Counted from the stretch's first letter, positions 33,880 through 47,210 are shown. The stretch: DNA of 64,000 nucleotides from Adiantum capillus-veneris (GCA_014529385.2 CM043971.1:88369340-88433339); one strand, 5' to 3'. Made by a program: numbers and translations. Notes: generated by a model not told the origin, from the sequence alone.

Positions 33880-36003
33880 GTGGCTATAGGTTCTTCCACA
33901 ATATGCTTTTTTCCGGGTCAATCCATAGATCTTAACAAAAGATGTCATGTGTTCAAAATGTTGATCAATGGGCCAAGTTTTGGTTTGGAGCTTGTGAACA
34001 TGATGCAACAAGATGGAAGTGGAGACTTGCAAAAAAGCTGGGTTTGTTTCGACCACGTTCGTAGGGTTGTGGGATGGACAACAATGGCAGCACATGTCTA
34101 CGATCCTAAGTAAGTCCTACTTACATGGTGTGTTTGTTTTCTGTCATTCCATTATGGTATACAATAATCTTCAAACTTTGCAGGATTCAAGAAATGCAAA
34201 CAATTGCAATCTGTGAGATAAAGGAAGAAGCCACACATGCGCAACTCATGTTTTGGGAAATGTTGAATTTGGTGCTATTGAAAAACGGGCACCGACCATC
34301 CGATTTTAGAGGATTTATGGTAGATGAAGTTGGTGCAAATTGGAAAGCTATCCAAATTTTGTTCAATGGAGGACTTGACAATGTTATGGAAGGGAGAGAA
34401 CGGGCATGCTTGTTTCATTGGGAGCAAAGATTGCACATTCATACCATGCAATACGTGCAAAAAAACTTTTAGGACGAGCACAAGCAAATGTGTGAATTGT
34501 GGCGCTGTGCAAGAAGCGAGGAGGAGGCAACCAAATTGTACAGGATTATTTGAGCTTGGAGGGCTTCTGGAAAAGTGTCGGATTGTAACTTGTCAAAACA
34601 GATTGTTGTTTAAGTTGGTGGCATGTGCACTACCCTCACTGGAGAAAGCACTTTGTTGGGGTAAAACAATGGAAGACTATATTTTAGTGGAGATTAGTAA
34701 AATGTTGCTTCAGTACAATACCTTGATAACAATATGTTGTATGAGATGGATGATCTATCATACATTCCTACTACAAACCTTGCAAAAACAAAACATGCAA
34801 GTTGGCTAGCTGGTGAGGGAAACAAAGAAATGTTGAGCTTGTACGATTCCTGTGTTTTTGACCTTTCAAACGCTCTACTGCAAAGTGTAAAGATTCTTGC
34901 TTTTGTTCAAGGTAGATATCATGGAGCTGGACCTTCTGTTGGAAAACTTGGTCATTAGGCTCAGCAAGGCCGGCAGGCATGAGGTCCAGCTACTATAGCT
35001 AGAGAGATTGAGGATGAGCTAGTAGGTAGACAACTCTATCATACAGTGACAATGGAGGAAGATAATATCACAGTTGCCAAGAAGCGGAAACATACTACAG
35101 TAGTAAGCTATGAGGAAGAGAATGTGTCATATAGACTAGAATATCTCACATAAAACATCCCTCAAAGTCCTAGGGGACCCCAAAAAACATCCGTTCGAGC
35201 AAATAACGTGGTTGAAGAACAAGAAGGTGGTATGATGGTTGAGGAGAAAGATATTCACAAAACAATGTGGGTAATTTGTCGTATCTCGAAGGGGAGTAGG
35301 GTACAATGCCAAGGGTGGTTAGGTTCTAGATTTGGTAAATGTAGAGAAATATAAAGAACACAGGTGCGGGTGCAATTGCACCATCCTTCTGGGGGGATTT
35401 GCACTTGGGAGAGAGGAGATGGGACTGATCAAGGGACCGTTACAAAGGCACAATTCATGTGGTTTTGCAATAATAGAGTGGATCACACATGGACAATTTG
35501 TAACACAATCAGTCAATTCCCTGCAAGAGTCCCCAGCACTTGACCAGTGGAAAGGGGAACAAACTTGAATGTTTCAGAGCTATAGGAATTGGAAACAAGA
35601 GGCTTCACATTTAGGAAAATTGTGGCAAAGGAAACCATCAACGTGCGTTATTGGATCGGAGTGTCAATTCAAGCCTCAGAAAGAATTGAGTCGACCACAA
35701 CCATGGATGCACAAATTATTCAGCACACTGAAATGAAGGTAGGCATATGCATGAAAAATTCATGGTGGAGACATCTTCTTCCCAATTCCGGGGAGAGAGG
35801 TATGAAGTACATGTTTCCAATAGCGCAATGTGTACATGTGGACACTTTACCAAACAAGTGGTGCAAAGAAAACCATATATGGCCTACAAACATATTTACT
35901 ACATCTTCCTTTGCTATTTTGGCTTGGCTTTGAACCACAATATGTTTATCAATCAGAGAAAGCTGACTAGAGAGGATCTGCTACATGTATTCAGCTATTG
36001 GTG
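33880..36003 (+). pseudogene. DNA transposase relic with SWIM-like zinc site (MULE-type candidate)
   Basis: Plus-strand pieces in order: HVFKMLINGPSFGLELV near 33940; GFMVDEVGANWKAIQILFNG and NVMEGRERACLFHWEQRLH near 34310-34440, a transposase core resembling plant proteins that combine a MULE-type catalytic region with a SWIM finger; DEHKQMCELWRCARSEEEATK; and RYEVHVSNSAMCTCGHFTKQ with YMAYKHIYYIF near 35800-35910. The last matches SWIM (C-x-C ... C-x-H), except that tyrosine stands in place of the third cysteine. Several frameshifts and stops; no terminal inverted repeats were found. The family is inferred from motifs only. Confidence 0.6.
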
Positions 36004-36419
36004 AACGACATAGAAGATAATTTTGATTGATTTGTTTTAATTGGATTTCAAAATGTGCATACAAATCTGTATAGCATGAGCTGTAACTGATAACTTAATA
36101 TTGTAATTCTTATTGTGAAAATTTATGGTTCAAGGAGATGACTTTTGTATTGCTCTTGGTCCAATTTGTGATTGGTGTGCTCTATGGATTGCGGATGATA
36201 TAACCTGACACCTTTTCTATGTTTGATGAATGCAGTGGTTTGATAGACGGGCTTGAAGCTAACAAATTGATGTTTGACAAATGCCATGGTTTGATAGACG
36301 AGCTTGAATCCATGGTGTGCATACAAAATTGATAAACTTCTTATTATCCCACTCTATAGGGATCTTAATTTATTCCAAAGAACAAGATGTTTGAAATTGC
36401 TAATAACAAAAAATCTCTC

Positions 36420-37186
36420 TCTTGAAGGCCCGAACTCCAATTGCATATCCCACGCCCATAGAGCTAAACACTCTGAAAGAAGAACTACAGTACACCAAAA
36501 TTGAGGTAGAAGCACTCAAAAAGGAAAGATCTGAATGGACTAAGCAAATTTTGCATTTACAGATTGAGCAACATAAACATGATCGAGAGATATAAACTTT
36601 GGAGAAGAAGGTAGATAAGTTAAATGCTGAAAATTATGTGATGCAAGAAGGAATGCACATTGCTCAATAGGCAGCTGCACATTTCCAAACCATGTTAAAT
36701 GCAAAGAGGGATGACTACAAGAGCCTTCATCAGAAACATCACCTAATAAGAACAACCATCCTCAAAAAGTATATTTATCATTCTCTGGTCCAGATAGTAG
36801 ATGCAGATGGAAAACTTACTCTAATTTTGAATGTTCTAGAAGTGGTCATTGAATCCATCCAGTCATATTTGCAAGATAAATACATGGAGTACACTACTAT
36901 ATTGGTCAACAAGGCCATTTTTGAGTACTTGAATAATCCAAAAAATGAGTATGAGGATTATGATAAAGATGATGAGCAGGAGGATGAAGCAGCGGACCAT
37001 CATCACCAAGGAGGAGATGATAATGATGAGGATGATGATAATACCCCATCACCAGGTGCAATTGCAGGAGGCTCAACACCCACTGGAGGCCAAAGCTCAA
37101 TCCATGAAAAAGAGAAAAATACTGGAGGCCAACAACCATCTGAAGATGTTGACTCCCAGTATCAGAATCAATTGGCCAACCAGTAG
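36420..37186 (+). pseudogene. coiled-coil plus acidic-linker protein of an LTR element
   Basis: The plus-strand frame reads heptad-rich helix (ELNTLKEELQYTKIEVEALK near 36460; LEKKVDKLNAENYVMQEGM near 36605), then with stops a helical region, an acidic linker (EDYDKDDEQEDEAADHHHQG at about 36950) and a Gly/Ser/Pro-rich tail. A diverged second copy lies at 49890-50640. The function is unknown. Because a polypurine tract and LTR-like sequence follow at 38562, the protein is probably the gag-like product of a non-autonomous LTR element. Confidence 0.55.
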
Positions 37187-37369
37187 TAGACTCGATAACA
37201 AATTGCAAGAGATTCTTAGACCAACATCAAGGGTAAGCATACTATCCTTGACTCGAATTTTAAGTCTAATCATACACACTCCACTGAACTGCTAACACTT
37301 AATAAAAGAAGTAAAAAGCACTACAAATTCAATAAACAAAGTAAAAATCACTACAGATTCATGAATTTT

Positions 37370-38298
37370 TTACATGATGAGATTGTCTATTGTGATCCGG
37401 AGAGATTTCAAATGTTATATGTGGGAGCTAGATGAATGGTGACGGATTGAAGGCAATGAGCTATCACAATCAATAGGTATGTAAATTGCCTCTACATCCA
37501 AGCTGCGTACAAGTGTTGGAAAAAGTCCTAGAGTGGTGCATAACCACCAACAATTGGCAATTAAACCTATTCTGAAAACCTTAGCCACTGATAATTATAG
37601 GTCCCTGGGTTTAAAGCTAGAGATGTTGATAGGAACAAGACCCATCTACCAGTGCATAAGGACATAAGGATTCAAATCAACGAGATGATAATTCAATTGC
37701 AGAGTGCCAGAGGTGTCTTGGATCAAAGAATCAAGGCACTCCTTGAAAATCATACTACCAATAGGAGAGGGCCAAAGACACCGATGACCCGAAGGGAACA
37801 AGACATGAACATGAAGAGTCTCTTTCATCTAGTTTGAATTACTAGAAAGATGATGCAACATGATAACCAAATGGTCCTGAACTTTCTAGAGTTCGTTCCT
37901 TAGATTCCGTGGTGCTGGTGTATTCCATTCCAACTAAGGAGGCAGATCTCCCAAGATTTTTCCCAGCTCTTTATTCCACAGACCCTGAACCAACAGACCA
38001 GCAAAGTTTCATCAAAATAGTAGATGATATTTGCGAGTGGTATGAGGTCACCAGAACTGAGTGGACGGACTAGAATCAGGTGGTCATTGAGGCACTAAAA
38101 AAGGATCAACGAGCTGATCTAGTCAAAGGACTTCAAAATTTTCAACTGAAAATGGCCCAATGGAATGTGGAGACCCATAGGCTAATACTACAACTTATAG
38201 TAGAAGCCTCCAAGATCCCTAAGAAGGAACTAGATAACAAAGCATCATTGAACCTCAGTTTAGAGAGATGGCTGAAATATTGTTTGAAGCCAGAATAA
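37370..38298 (+). pseudogene. downstream coding relic of the same coiled-coil element
   Basis: Pieces such as ERFQMLYVGAR (37400), NRRGPKTPMTRREQDMN (37760-37800) and LERWLKYCLKPE (38270) are protein-like. The first two align with 50760-51180 (ATGTTATATGT.GGAGCTAGA; GGAAGACCCACAAGGATTAC). No known domain. Several stops. Confidence 0.45.
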
Positions 38299-38561
38299 AA
38301 TGGAATCATCTTACCTCAAGGGTGGATTCACATTGCATCCTACTATCACAAGCTGGCTAGAGCGCTGACTCACCAGGGGTAAAAGAACACCCTATGACTC
38401 TAACACAAAAACATGGAATGCACTAACTCCATAGGAGTTCAAGATGAAAACAGCAAAAAGGATCAATTGGAGCAAGATGCCATGTACCAACTTATTCAGA
38501 AAGAGAACACTAGTCCAAGTGCCCCAATAGCCATTCAAAGTTCTATATAATACCAAAATTC

Positions 38562-38578
38562 GAGAAAAGGGGGAAGGA
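38562..38578 (+). other. polypurine tract
   Basis: GAGAAAAGGGGGAAGGA, a pure purine run of 17 bp that ends directly before TGTAGATGGC, as at the start of a 3' LTR. Confidence 0.75.
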
Positions 38579-39032
38579 TGTAGATGGCAAGAACTACCCT
38601 TAGCAAGTAGCTTGGCAGGCGACTAGATTTAAAGTTTCTAGAAATAATAACTAAGGACAATTACCATAGTAACCGATACAGTGCGCAGGCAGTTAGAGCC
38701 CAGTTGGAAGCCTATAAATAGGGGTCACTATATAATTTTGATGGATTTTTAGTGGACATTTGGTCTCAACTTGAGTTCATTCCTAATCTTAATCCTTTGT
38801 ATCTTACATTTTGGAGTTGTATGCTCTTGTAATCCAAATACACACTAAGATTATATCTCAACATTGTAATTGTTCCTATCTAAATATAGTACAATCTTAG
38901 TCTTAGTTTTTAGTTTCAGTGTCTATTTCCATTTCCAATTCCAGTGTTCAATATCATTTCTAGTTTCAGTCTTGTCTTTCAATGTGTCTTGTCTAATCTC
39001 TAAATTCTTGAATGATCTGAATGAATTCTAAC
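38579..39032 (+). repeat. 3' LTR of the coiled-coil element
   Basis: It begins TGTAGATGGCAAG directly after the polypurine tract, carries a TATA box (CCTATAAATAGGGG, 38711-38724), then a T-rich leader with many TTTCAGT words. A related sequence in inverted orientation lies at 47211-47650 (AGCTATAAATAGGACCC on the minus strand, ending TTCTAACA). The right end near 39032 is set by that comparison and is approximate. Confidence 0.6.
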
Positions 39033-40255
39033 TACCAATCTCAAATAGCTAACTAAAAATGTCCAACTCATTCTAGAGAGAGAGAGCACCTTTCCTTGGC
39101 AACCTGATATCCCTCCAAAAGTGACCCCAGATTGTGCCACCAACCAAAACCTATCTTGCTCCAACCAGTCAAGGGTCATGAGAAGCCTGTTGGAAAGGGA
39201 GAAAATGGAACACACCTAGAAACACTCACAAATTTCCTCTCTATAGCCCAAGATGATCATATCACCCCAATTCTCTCAAAAGAACACACCAAACAACAAA
39301 ACTTCAATGCAACCGTTTGTCTGTACACACCCAAGCCCACAATCACACACAAAAGCACAGCTTATTGCATCTGAACCATCATAATCACTTCTAGATTCTC
39401 AATCACACACACAACACCTCTCTCTCTTCCTCTCTCTTTGCACATACACCAATTGGTTCAAGGGGCTCACACACAACCAACACATATCGACACCTTTGCA
39501 AAAGAGAAGACAAGAGAAGAAGGGATGGGGGAGACAACACTAGAAATGTTGCAATCAAAGCTTGCTTCTTTCCCAAGTGATTGGACATGGTGGCGCATAC
39601 AATCTCCTTTTTTGTCTTGCCCGTTGCCTGAAAACACAGCAAGTTACAACAACTAAAATATAATCCAAATTGCGTTGAATTAGCTTATGTGCGTGAGATG
39701 CAAAAACGTCCAGAATGATGTTTTGTAAAAAAATTATAGAATACGACTTTTCAGCTATCCTCATGCAAGAAAGTTGAGCCATACATCTAGTTTTTTTTTT
39801 AATATCACTAACCACATGGCCTTCACTTCCCCACTTGCTTTGCATGTCCTAAGAGGATTTTCACATGAAGAATCTTCTTTAGAGTATTGAACCTCTAGTT
39901 GGTCCACATAGCCGCATAAGTTATACACATCATGAATCCTTTTGTCTACACAGGGTCTTCAGATATGCTTTGACATTCAAGCACACATCCATAAGCACCT
40001 TTGACATTGCTTTCCACACTTTCTAGCATTGACTTTTTTGGATGCACCATCATTGCCCACTCCTCTGTTGAACATTTTTCTTCAACCAAAAATATATCTA
40101 CTAAACTTTAGAAGCCACAAAACTAGGAAATGCTATAAGATAGGCAAAAAATCACTATTGTATGTACAAGGTATTATTCCTGATGTAGATAACTTATGCT
40201 TAGGTTGGTTGCCCAACCCCCTCAGTCAACACTTGATGCACAATAGGCACTAACT
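39033..40255. other. non-coding stretch
   Basis: It contains CA- and CT-rich words near 39390-39445. No frame has a recognisable motif. Confidence 0.45.
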
Positions 40256-40259
40256 CCCT

Positions 40260-42930
40260 TTCAAATTTGAGCTTGAGATGCACAACATTCACAACATCCT
40301 CATCGATTGAAAGGTAGAATTGGGAAAAGCTTGATTACCTTGTATGGCCATGTACACTTCTTTTTGAAATTCTTATGGAAGGTGAAGTCGAGGTAGCTCT
40401 CATACTTCATCACCAATTCACCCTTCTCTATATGTTTCTATCCTTTATCAATCGTCCACATGCCCTTCAATGTGCCTAACTAGACATATACTCATAGCAC
40501 CACCTCTTTGCCATAGACCAACTCATAAGGGGTAAAGTTGGTAGCAACTTTATAAGAAGTCTTGTATGCCCACAAATACTTGTCAAGATTAGCTTCCCAC
40601 TCTTCTACCTTTTTGTACACATATTTGGTGAGCATCTTGACTATTTGTCCATTAGCACTCTCAACCAAACCGCTGCATTGTGGATGATAAGGAGAAGAAA
40701 ACATGTGTTGAATGCCCAACTTCTCCACTAGTGCACGCACCAATCACTCCAAAATTCTTGACCACAATAGAAAATGAGCACCCAAGGCACTCCAAACCGA
40801 CAAAAAGTGAAATAAAAAACAAAATGAGCAACCATGTGAGCGTTTACCACTTTAACTTCAACCCACCTGATCAGGTAATTAATGGCCACCACTATGTACT
40901 TCTTGCCACTTGATGACTTGGGTAGTGGACCAATAGCATCCAAACCCCAGTTTTTAAATAAGTCTTGAGCTATGATAGCCCCTTGTGGCTTGACTACCAG
41001 TCTTCTTTTACCCATGGTTTAACACTCATTTGGAAGGCCTTGCACCAATAGTGCACATCCCGTACAATAGATGGCCACCAAAACCCAGCTCTAAGAACAC
41101 AAAAAAGTACTTGATATTTTCCTTGATGTCCACTCTCTTCATGACACTCCTCCAAAATCATACCAATTTTCTCTTTGTACAGGACCCTCCATAGCACTCC
41201 ATCTCGAACATATGTCATCAGATCTTCACCAACCAAAGTAAACTTGCGAGTCTTCTGAACAATCCTCCTCTTTTTCAACTTGGAAAAGTCTTCTAAACAT
41301 TTATTTGTGCTAAAAAAGTCATCAATCTCTTTTAAAGTCTCTGTACCTGCATACGTGGAGGGTACCACATATGAGGTTGCTACATGAGACTACACACGAC
41401 TACTAGCCAATTGATCCGGTTCTTGATTTTGCTCCCTTTGAACATGCTCAAATTGCATTGTTTCAAGAAACTTCAACAACTTCTTTATGGAAAAACCCCA
41501 TTTTTGAGAGAATCCCTCTTTACCTGCCACTAGCCCAAAAGATGCTTAATGACTAAGAGTGCGTCACCTTTAACTACAAGCCTAGAGATCCCAAACTCCA
41601 CAATTGCTTCACTCCCAGGTGAAGAGTTGAGTAATCTGCTTCATTGTTGGTGTGAACGTCTTTCAAGACATAAGTTTTAGAAAAAAATCACTTTACCTTG
41701 TGGGTCTTGTATAATAACACCTCCTCCTGACTTCTATGCAACCCTTCTATCAAACCACATTGTAAAAGCTTCTTCCAAATCAAGCTCTTCTCTAATATCT
41801 TCTTTTACCACCCTTGTATGCATTGGCATGTCTACCTCTTTGTTCACTAGAATGTCTATCAAATGCGAATTACTTGTATGATCAATTTTGAACTTAAAAT
41901 CGAACTCTTGGAACTCAAGCACCCACTTTCTAATATGCCTCCATGCTTTAGATAAACCACCACCTCAGGAAAAAAATTGTTAGATGTGAGCACATAAAAA
42001 TTTTGCATGATCAAATGCACTTTAAATTTGTGACACGAAAAGACCAAAGTCATCACCCACTGTTGAACCTCTGTGTAGGACCTCTCCCTTTGGACTAATC
42101 ACGTGACTATCAAAGTAGATAGGTTTATAGCACCTACCCACCTTCTGCATCATACCCACTGTCATGGAAACATAGAAGGCATCCTCATTGTTAAGAGGGA
42201 AATTCGTCAGTAAACTGACATAGAATATCCTTTACCTTGTTAGAGGCCACATGTGCATCCTCAGTCCATTGGAAACCATGGACCTGCTGACTTGACTTTT
42301 GAAGAGGGTATACATGCTTTGAAAGCATCCAAAAGAACTCCTCAAATAATTAGGCTTGTGCACAAATGAAGCCAAACATGCCGCACTCGTTGGGGGTTCC
42401 ATCAAAACGAAAGCTTTTACCTTTTTTGGATCTGCTTCTATCCCCATTCTGTGAAACCACCTGGCCCAAAAAATGAGCCCACGATTGATCCAACTTGAAC
42501 TTCTTGGGATTCAACTGTCCGCTCTCTTCATCCAGCCTTTGAAAACATAACCTTAACTTCGACCAATACTCAGTCCTAGAATTTTAACACCCCTTATCAT
42601 TCATAAAAACTCTGATAAACTTACCAAGTATGGCCCAAAAACCTTGTTCACCCAATCTTGAAACATTGGATAAGCATTCACCAATCCAAAAGGCATCCTG
42701 CGGTAGGCAAAGCACCCCCATGGTGAAATGAAAGTGGTCTTCAATTGGTCTTCTATAGAAACACCAATTTGGAAACATCTTGAAAATCCATCCGTAATAG
42801 AATAGTGTTCATGCCTTGCTATCTGGCTCAAAATCTCATCATAGAATGGCAAAAGATAATGATTCTGCTTCATAGCAACATTGGCACAATGTAATGCCAA
42901 TTTCATGAAAATTGGCCAAAAATAGCACAT
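40260..42930 (-). pseudogene. Ty3/gypsy RT to integrase relic
   Basis: On the minus strand in order: reverse transcriptase (NHYLLPFYDEILSQIARHEH and TTFISPWGCFAYRRMPFGL at about 42860-42690; GIEADPKKVKAF at 42440), a region before RNase H (LEFQEFDFKFKIDHTSNSHL near 41910), the integrase zinc region (ECHEESGHQGKYQV ... HYWCKAFQMS, near 41130), and the integrase core (NWGLDAIGPLPKSSSGKKY at 40950; FSSPYHPQCSGLVESANGQI at 40700; WAYKTSYKVATNFTPYELVY at 40560). Frame breaks are frequent. RT phrases resemble those of the element at 52640-61366, but the copies are far diverged. No LTRs found. Confidence 0.85.
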
Positions 42931-43333
42931 GTTTTTTGGCTCAAGTTAGGTTTAAGAATGTTATTCATACTCAACTCTAAAGGTGGAATTAACAGCCCCA
43001 AAAAATTCCAAGGTTTTTCAAGTCATAAGCTAGCTTTGCGGATATAGAGCACTTTAGAACCTTCTTGACATCTCAAGCAATAATTCTAGATTTTTTTGAG
43101 TTAAGGGGACACAAAAGTGTCCAAGGACATAAAAAGTGTCATGTTACCAATCTAGTGTTAATAGTGGGAAAACCCCAAATTTTGATCAATTTCTTAAGCT
43201 TTTTGCAAGCTTTGTCCAATTTCTTTGTTCTGAGTGTTCAATTAAAGATTTTGAGCTTTATATCGAAGGCTTCTCATATAGTTAGTGACCAGCTTACAAG
43301 GCTTTTTGGCTCAAGATAAAGTAATACATAAAT

Positions 43334-43800
43334 GTGTTAGTTAGTGTAGATGAATATGCTAGTAAGAGCACTTTTGCAAGCTACCTCCAACTTTGTTTTC
43401 ATGAGCTCCTACTTGTTGGAAAGGGAGTAGTATGGACTAGGAGCCAACAAGGAGGTACATTTTTTCCATTTAGCAAACCTACTTATTGGTGCTACCCTAA
43501 TTCTTCCCTAAGTCTAAGAAAGCTATCTTTTGATGTTCACCTACAGGAAGTTCTAACTACAAAGGGAAATAGTAGGCTATTGAGAGAAATAATTGCAGTC
43601 CTCAAGGACCTGGACAATCACTACCAACTAGTGGCTGAAGGCCTCACTTTAAAGATAAATAAGAAAAACTAGAGGATTCTCGAGGCCTGGGAAGAGGACA
43701 TAAAGTATGAAGTCCACACTTTGGAGTGAAAAATGCAAGAACATTGGGGCTTCCAGGCTAGAGTTTAAGCGGAATTGGAAGCTTTCTCCCTTTGCCCCAA
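43334..43800 (+). CDS. unknown open frame
   Basis: A 112-codon frame (MLVSVDEYASKSTFASYLQL...) has protein-like composition and ends in a helical stretch (LTTKGNSRLLREIIAVLKDL). After its stop, similar sequence can be read to about 43790. No domain recognised. Possibly the N-terminal part of an element like the coiled-coil relics. The rest of 42950-44150 shows nothing. Confidence 0.3.
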
Positions 43801-44177
43801 TGATGATTGATGTTGTATATGGTGTCACCTTCTTTATGTATAGCTAACTACTAGGTGTGTATTCTCCTCAATGCTTTTGTACGTTGTACAACCCACCATA
43901 CCTACTACCCATCCTTTGGTGCTTCCATGTTTTAAAAAATTTTTTCTCATATATTCACCCATTGGATAGGGGGAAAACATGCGCACCACACATAAAATGG
44001 AATCTCTATAACTTTGTGGAAGCACAACACCCCTCTCCACTTGTATCAAATCACAAAAAATGTAATTTTCTCCCTCATGTGCCTAACACACATTCTCATT
44101 TATACACATCCACGCACATTGATGCTCCCATCTCAATAGCCACACCTTCAATCTCTCTCTTACTCTCTTCTACAATA

Positions 44178-44288
<111 letters not shown>

Positions 44289-44412
44289 AATCACACACAC
44301 ACACACACCGAGCACAATCACAAGAGATCACAAAGAGAAGAGATAGAATGGAAGGGGAAGAAGGAGACTGAGCATAAGGTTTTTTGGCTATGGGAGCTTC
44401 AACAAAAACCTT

Positions 44413-44709
44413 ATGTACAATGAGGGATCCTCCTCCCTTTCTTCCTTGCCACCATGCAAAAAAACCTCCCCAAAGATAGCATTAATGGTCATCACCCTCT
44501 TCAAAAAAAAAATCTTTACAAAAATAAAATTCTTTTTCGGCGTAGCACATGTGGGAGCCATCCATTTTAAAAAGTTTTATGTTGACATTGGTGATGGGGT
44601 GTCAGCCCATGTATGCCAACAACCCCCTAAACTAAAGGAAAATTATGTCAATCTCAAAAAAGTTAAAATAAAAAAAGAAGGGATGACAAAATGTGATATC
44701 CATGCCTAA
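44413..44709 (+). CDS. unknown open frame, doubtful
   Basis: A 98-codon frame (MYNEGSSSLSSLPPCKK...) with no motif. Lys-rich because of A-rich DNA. It lies between the CT run and a copia-type LTR. Likely chance. Confidence 0.15.
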   Translation: MYNEGSSSLSSLPPCKKTSPKIALMVITLFKKKIFTKIKFFFGVAHVGAIHFKKFYVDIGDGVSAHVCQQPPKLKENYVNLKKVKIKKEGMTKCDIHA

Positions 44710-45036
44710 CCAATATAAAGTACGAGGTGCCTTTGATACCAACCCTATTTTCATGTACTAAGGGAATCAACACACATTGCCCTTGCTACACTTGTAGCTT
44801 TAGGCACGAACAACTAGTGAAGGTTTGTTCTTATCTCTTATTGAGGAAACTAAGGAAAAACCATAATCCAATAGTCAACATCGTACTTTCTATACTCTAC
44901 ATAGACACCATAAGGTTGTGAATCTCAATGTTGCAGATCCTCAAAGCAAGAGGCGTAGACCATTGAGGTTCACCATGTCCTACAACATTACACATCTAAA
45001 AAGAAGTCAACTTGGAAAGGAAAAACTCCAGAGTAA

Positions 45037-45364
45037 TGTTAAGAGTGTAAGCGGCGGTGTTCGCATCTGTGGGAAAGCACTTCCGTGGTGCTAGCTATTG
45101 AGTGGTTTGAGTTGTGGACACTCTAGTGGAGAAGAGTGTGCCACATCTACTAGCTTATTTGGAGGCTAAAGATAAATTATCCTCACCTCTCATTGTAACA
45201 TAGAGCATATGCAATAGAGTGCAGATTGTGAGTGTGCAACTAAGAGTTTCTCTCTCTACTATTTCTCTAGTTATGGCTTATCTTGTGTGGTATAATCAAC
45301 CCTAAGTATATATGCTTAATCATGTGTCATTAGCACCATGCTAATCCTATGGTGAATCTTAACA
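45037..45364 (+). repeat. 5' LTR with 8 bp perfect inverted ends
   Basis: TGTTAAGA...TCTTAACA. The first about 190 bp match 47855-48037 (TGTGGGAAAGCACT, AGTGGAGAAGAGTGTGCCAC, AGAGCATATGCAATAGA). Confidence 0.88.
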
Positions 45365-45376
45365 TGGTACCAGAGC
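45365..45376 (+). other. primer binding site
   Basis: TGGTACCAGAGC directly after the LTR. It differs at one base from the usual copia initiator-Met site TGGTATCAGAGC. Confidence 0.85.
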
Positions 45377-45439
45377 TAGGGTGGGCTCTTAGCATAGGTG
45401 CTTAGCCATGTATATAGATTCATGTGTGTTTTTAACATT

Positions 45440-45672
45440 GATTAAGAATTTCATTATCTTAATTAAGAAAAATGCACTCTCTAGAATCATATGTGGTTGC
45501 ACTTGAGAGAGATTTTTTTTATGAAGAGAAGAGAGTCCTGTGCCATCAACATTATCTTAATTAGGAACTTCATTATCTTAATTAAAAAAAAATGCACACT
45601 CTATAATCATATGTGGTTGCACTTGAGAGAGATTTTTGTTATGGAGACAAGAGAGTCCGGTGCCATCAACAT
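45440..45672 (+). repeat. tandem duplication of about 117 bp
   Basis: The stretch CATTATCTTAATTAA...ATATGTGGTTGCACTTGAGAGAGATTTTT...GTGCCATCAACATT occurs twice in a row with about 10 differences. Confidence 0.85.
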
Positions 45673-47210
45673 TCGAGTGAGAATTGCAACAAGGAGGTTG
45701 CATAAAAGCTTCCATGAAGACTTTGGAGAGGAGTTGCATCAACGGAGGGTGCAATGGGGTTGCCACAAATGAAGAGAAGTTGCCATGAGAGTTTGTGAAG
45801 GTACTTTTGGAGTTTTACATCAAAGTTTGATGTTTAGAGCATAAGCGAATGCTCTAATTTTTATATTGGTTGCTATGTGTATGGGATTGTGGATCCCATG
45901 CGCTCCTTGCTATAGGCAAGGAGCAAGATGAAGGTGCATGCTTGCCTGCATGGATGTGGTAAGCTTTGATGGCTGATTTACAGCTCATAATGGAGCATGT
46001 TGGAAGGGAATGGCTCATGGAGTTTCTCACAAACATGGCCAAATGGAAGTGGATTCTAGAGGGAGATTCACCTTTTATTGTATCTCAAGAGGCTTTTTAG
46101 AAGAAAAAGCTTTGAAGAAAGCATCCTTGATGGAAGTGCATGCTAGGAACAAGGCATGCATTGTATGGAGCTCAAGTGAAGGAACGAGAGTGTCGTGAAG
46201 AAGTGACAGGGCAGCCAATGCTCCAAAGTTGCAAATAGAAAGGAAGATGAAAGTATAACAAACTAAATAGAGCTATAACATCGACATGCTTCAAGGGATT
46301 ACAAAGTATCAATCCTTGATGGCAGTAGTACAAGGAGGTAAGGTCTCAAGTACACATTTTGCAAAAGTAGGAAAGATTGTAGCGGGTACATAAATACCTT
46401 ATAGAGTGTTAGTGATGGTCCAATATGACATGTAATGTTGACAGCCCAGGTACAATGCATGTGAATCCCTAAGCAACTTGAAGATTTTGGCTATGGTGAT
46501 TCTTTGCAGAGAAAAGCAAAGAAGAGGAGAGAGCAACAAGGTAGAATGATTGCGGTAGGCTATCTAATTTTTCTTTTACTATGGCTGCCAAAGCAAAAGA
46601 TGTGTGGCTGGCCATGATGAAGTTATGCCAACAAACACTAAGTATGTAGAGAAGGAGTGTACATTTGGGGGACTTGAAACAGGTAGACTTTATAGATGAG
46701 ATTTTTCCAAGCTTAGAATAGGTGAAGCAAAATCTATAGTCAAAGTAAGCTCTTGAGCTCATTGGCTATGGCAAACGCTTACACCAGAAAGTTAGCAACA
46801 GGATGAAGATGAAGACCTCTAGAGTCAAAGGACTCACAAGAAGGGAAAGTTGTAGTTTGCATCCCAAAACATGCTAGATAAGTGGTGGATCCCGATTGGA
46901 TGTTAGCATGCATGGAAGACTTGGAGAAAAGCCTAAGACAGGAAGCGCATGCTTGGCATGTAGTGGAAGAGTGTGAGGAGTTGAGGATTGTGGGACTAGT
47001 GTGGATGATGTTGGAGGATTTCTCTTAAAGTATTTGCTATTTTAAAAGAGCATGTTCATCTTAGGCATAGTTCACGCACTTTGTTGACAATAATACCAAA
47101 GGTGGATTTGTGTATGAAAAAAATTATTACGTTGGAAAAAGAATCCATAGTTTTTCATATGGTATACGTGTGTGGAATTGGAGCTGATCTCTTCATATAG
47201 ATGATTTCAG
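45673..47210. other. interior of the gene-less element, nothing identified
   Basis: Purine-rich plus strand with short unrelated frames on both strands. No gag, protease, RT or integrase motif. Confidence 0.5.
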
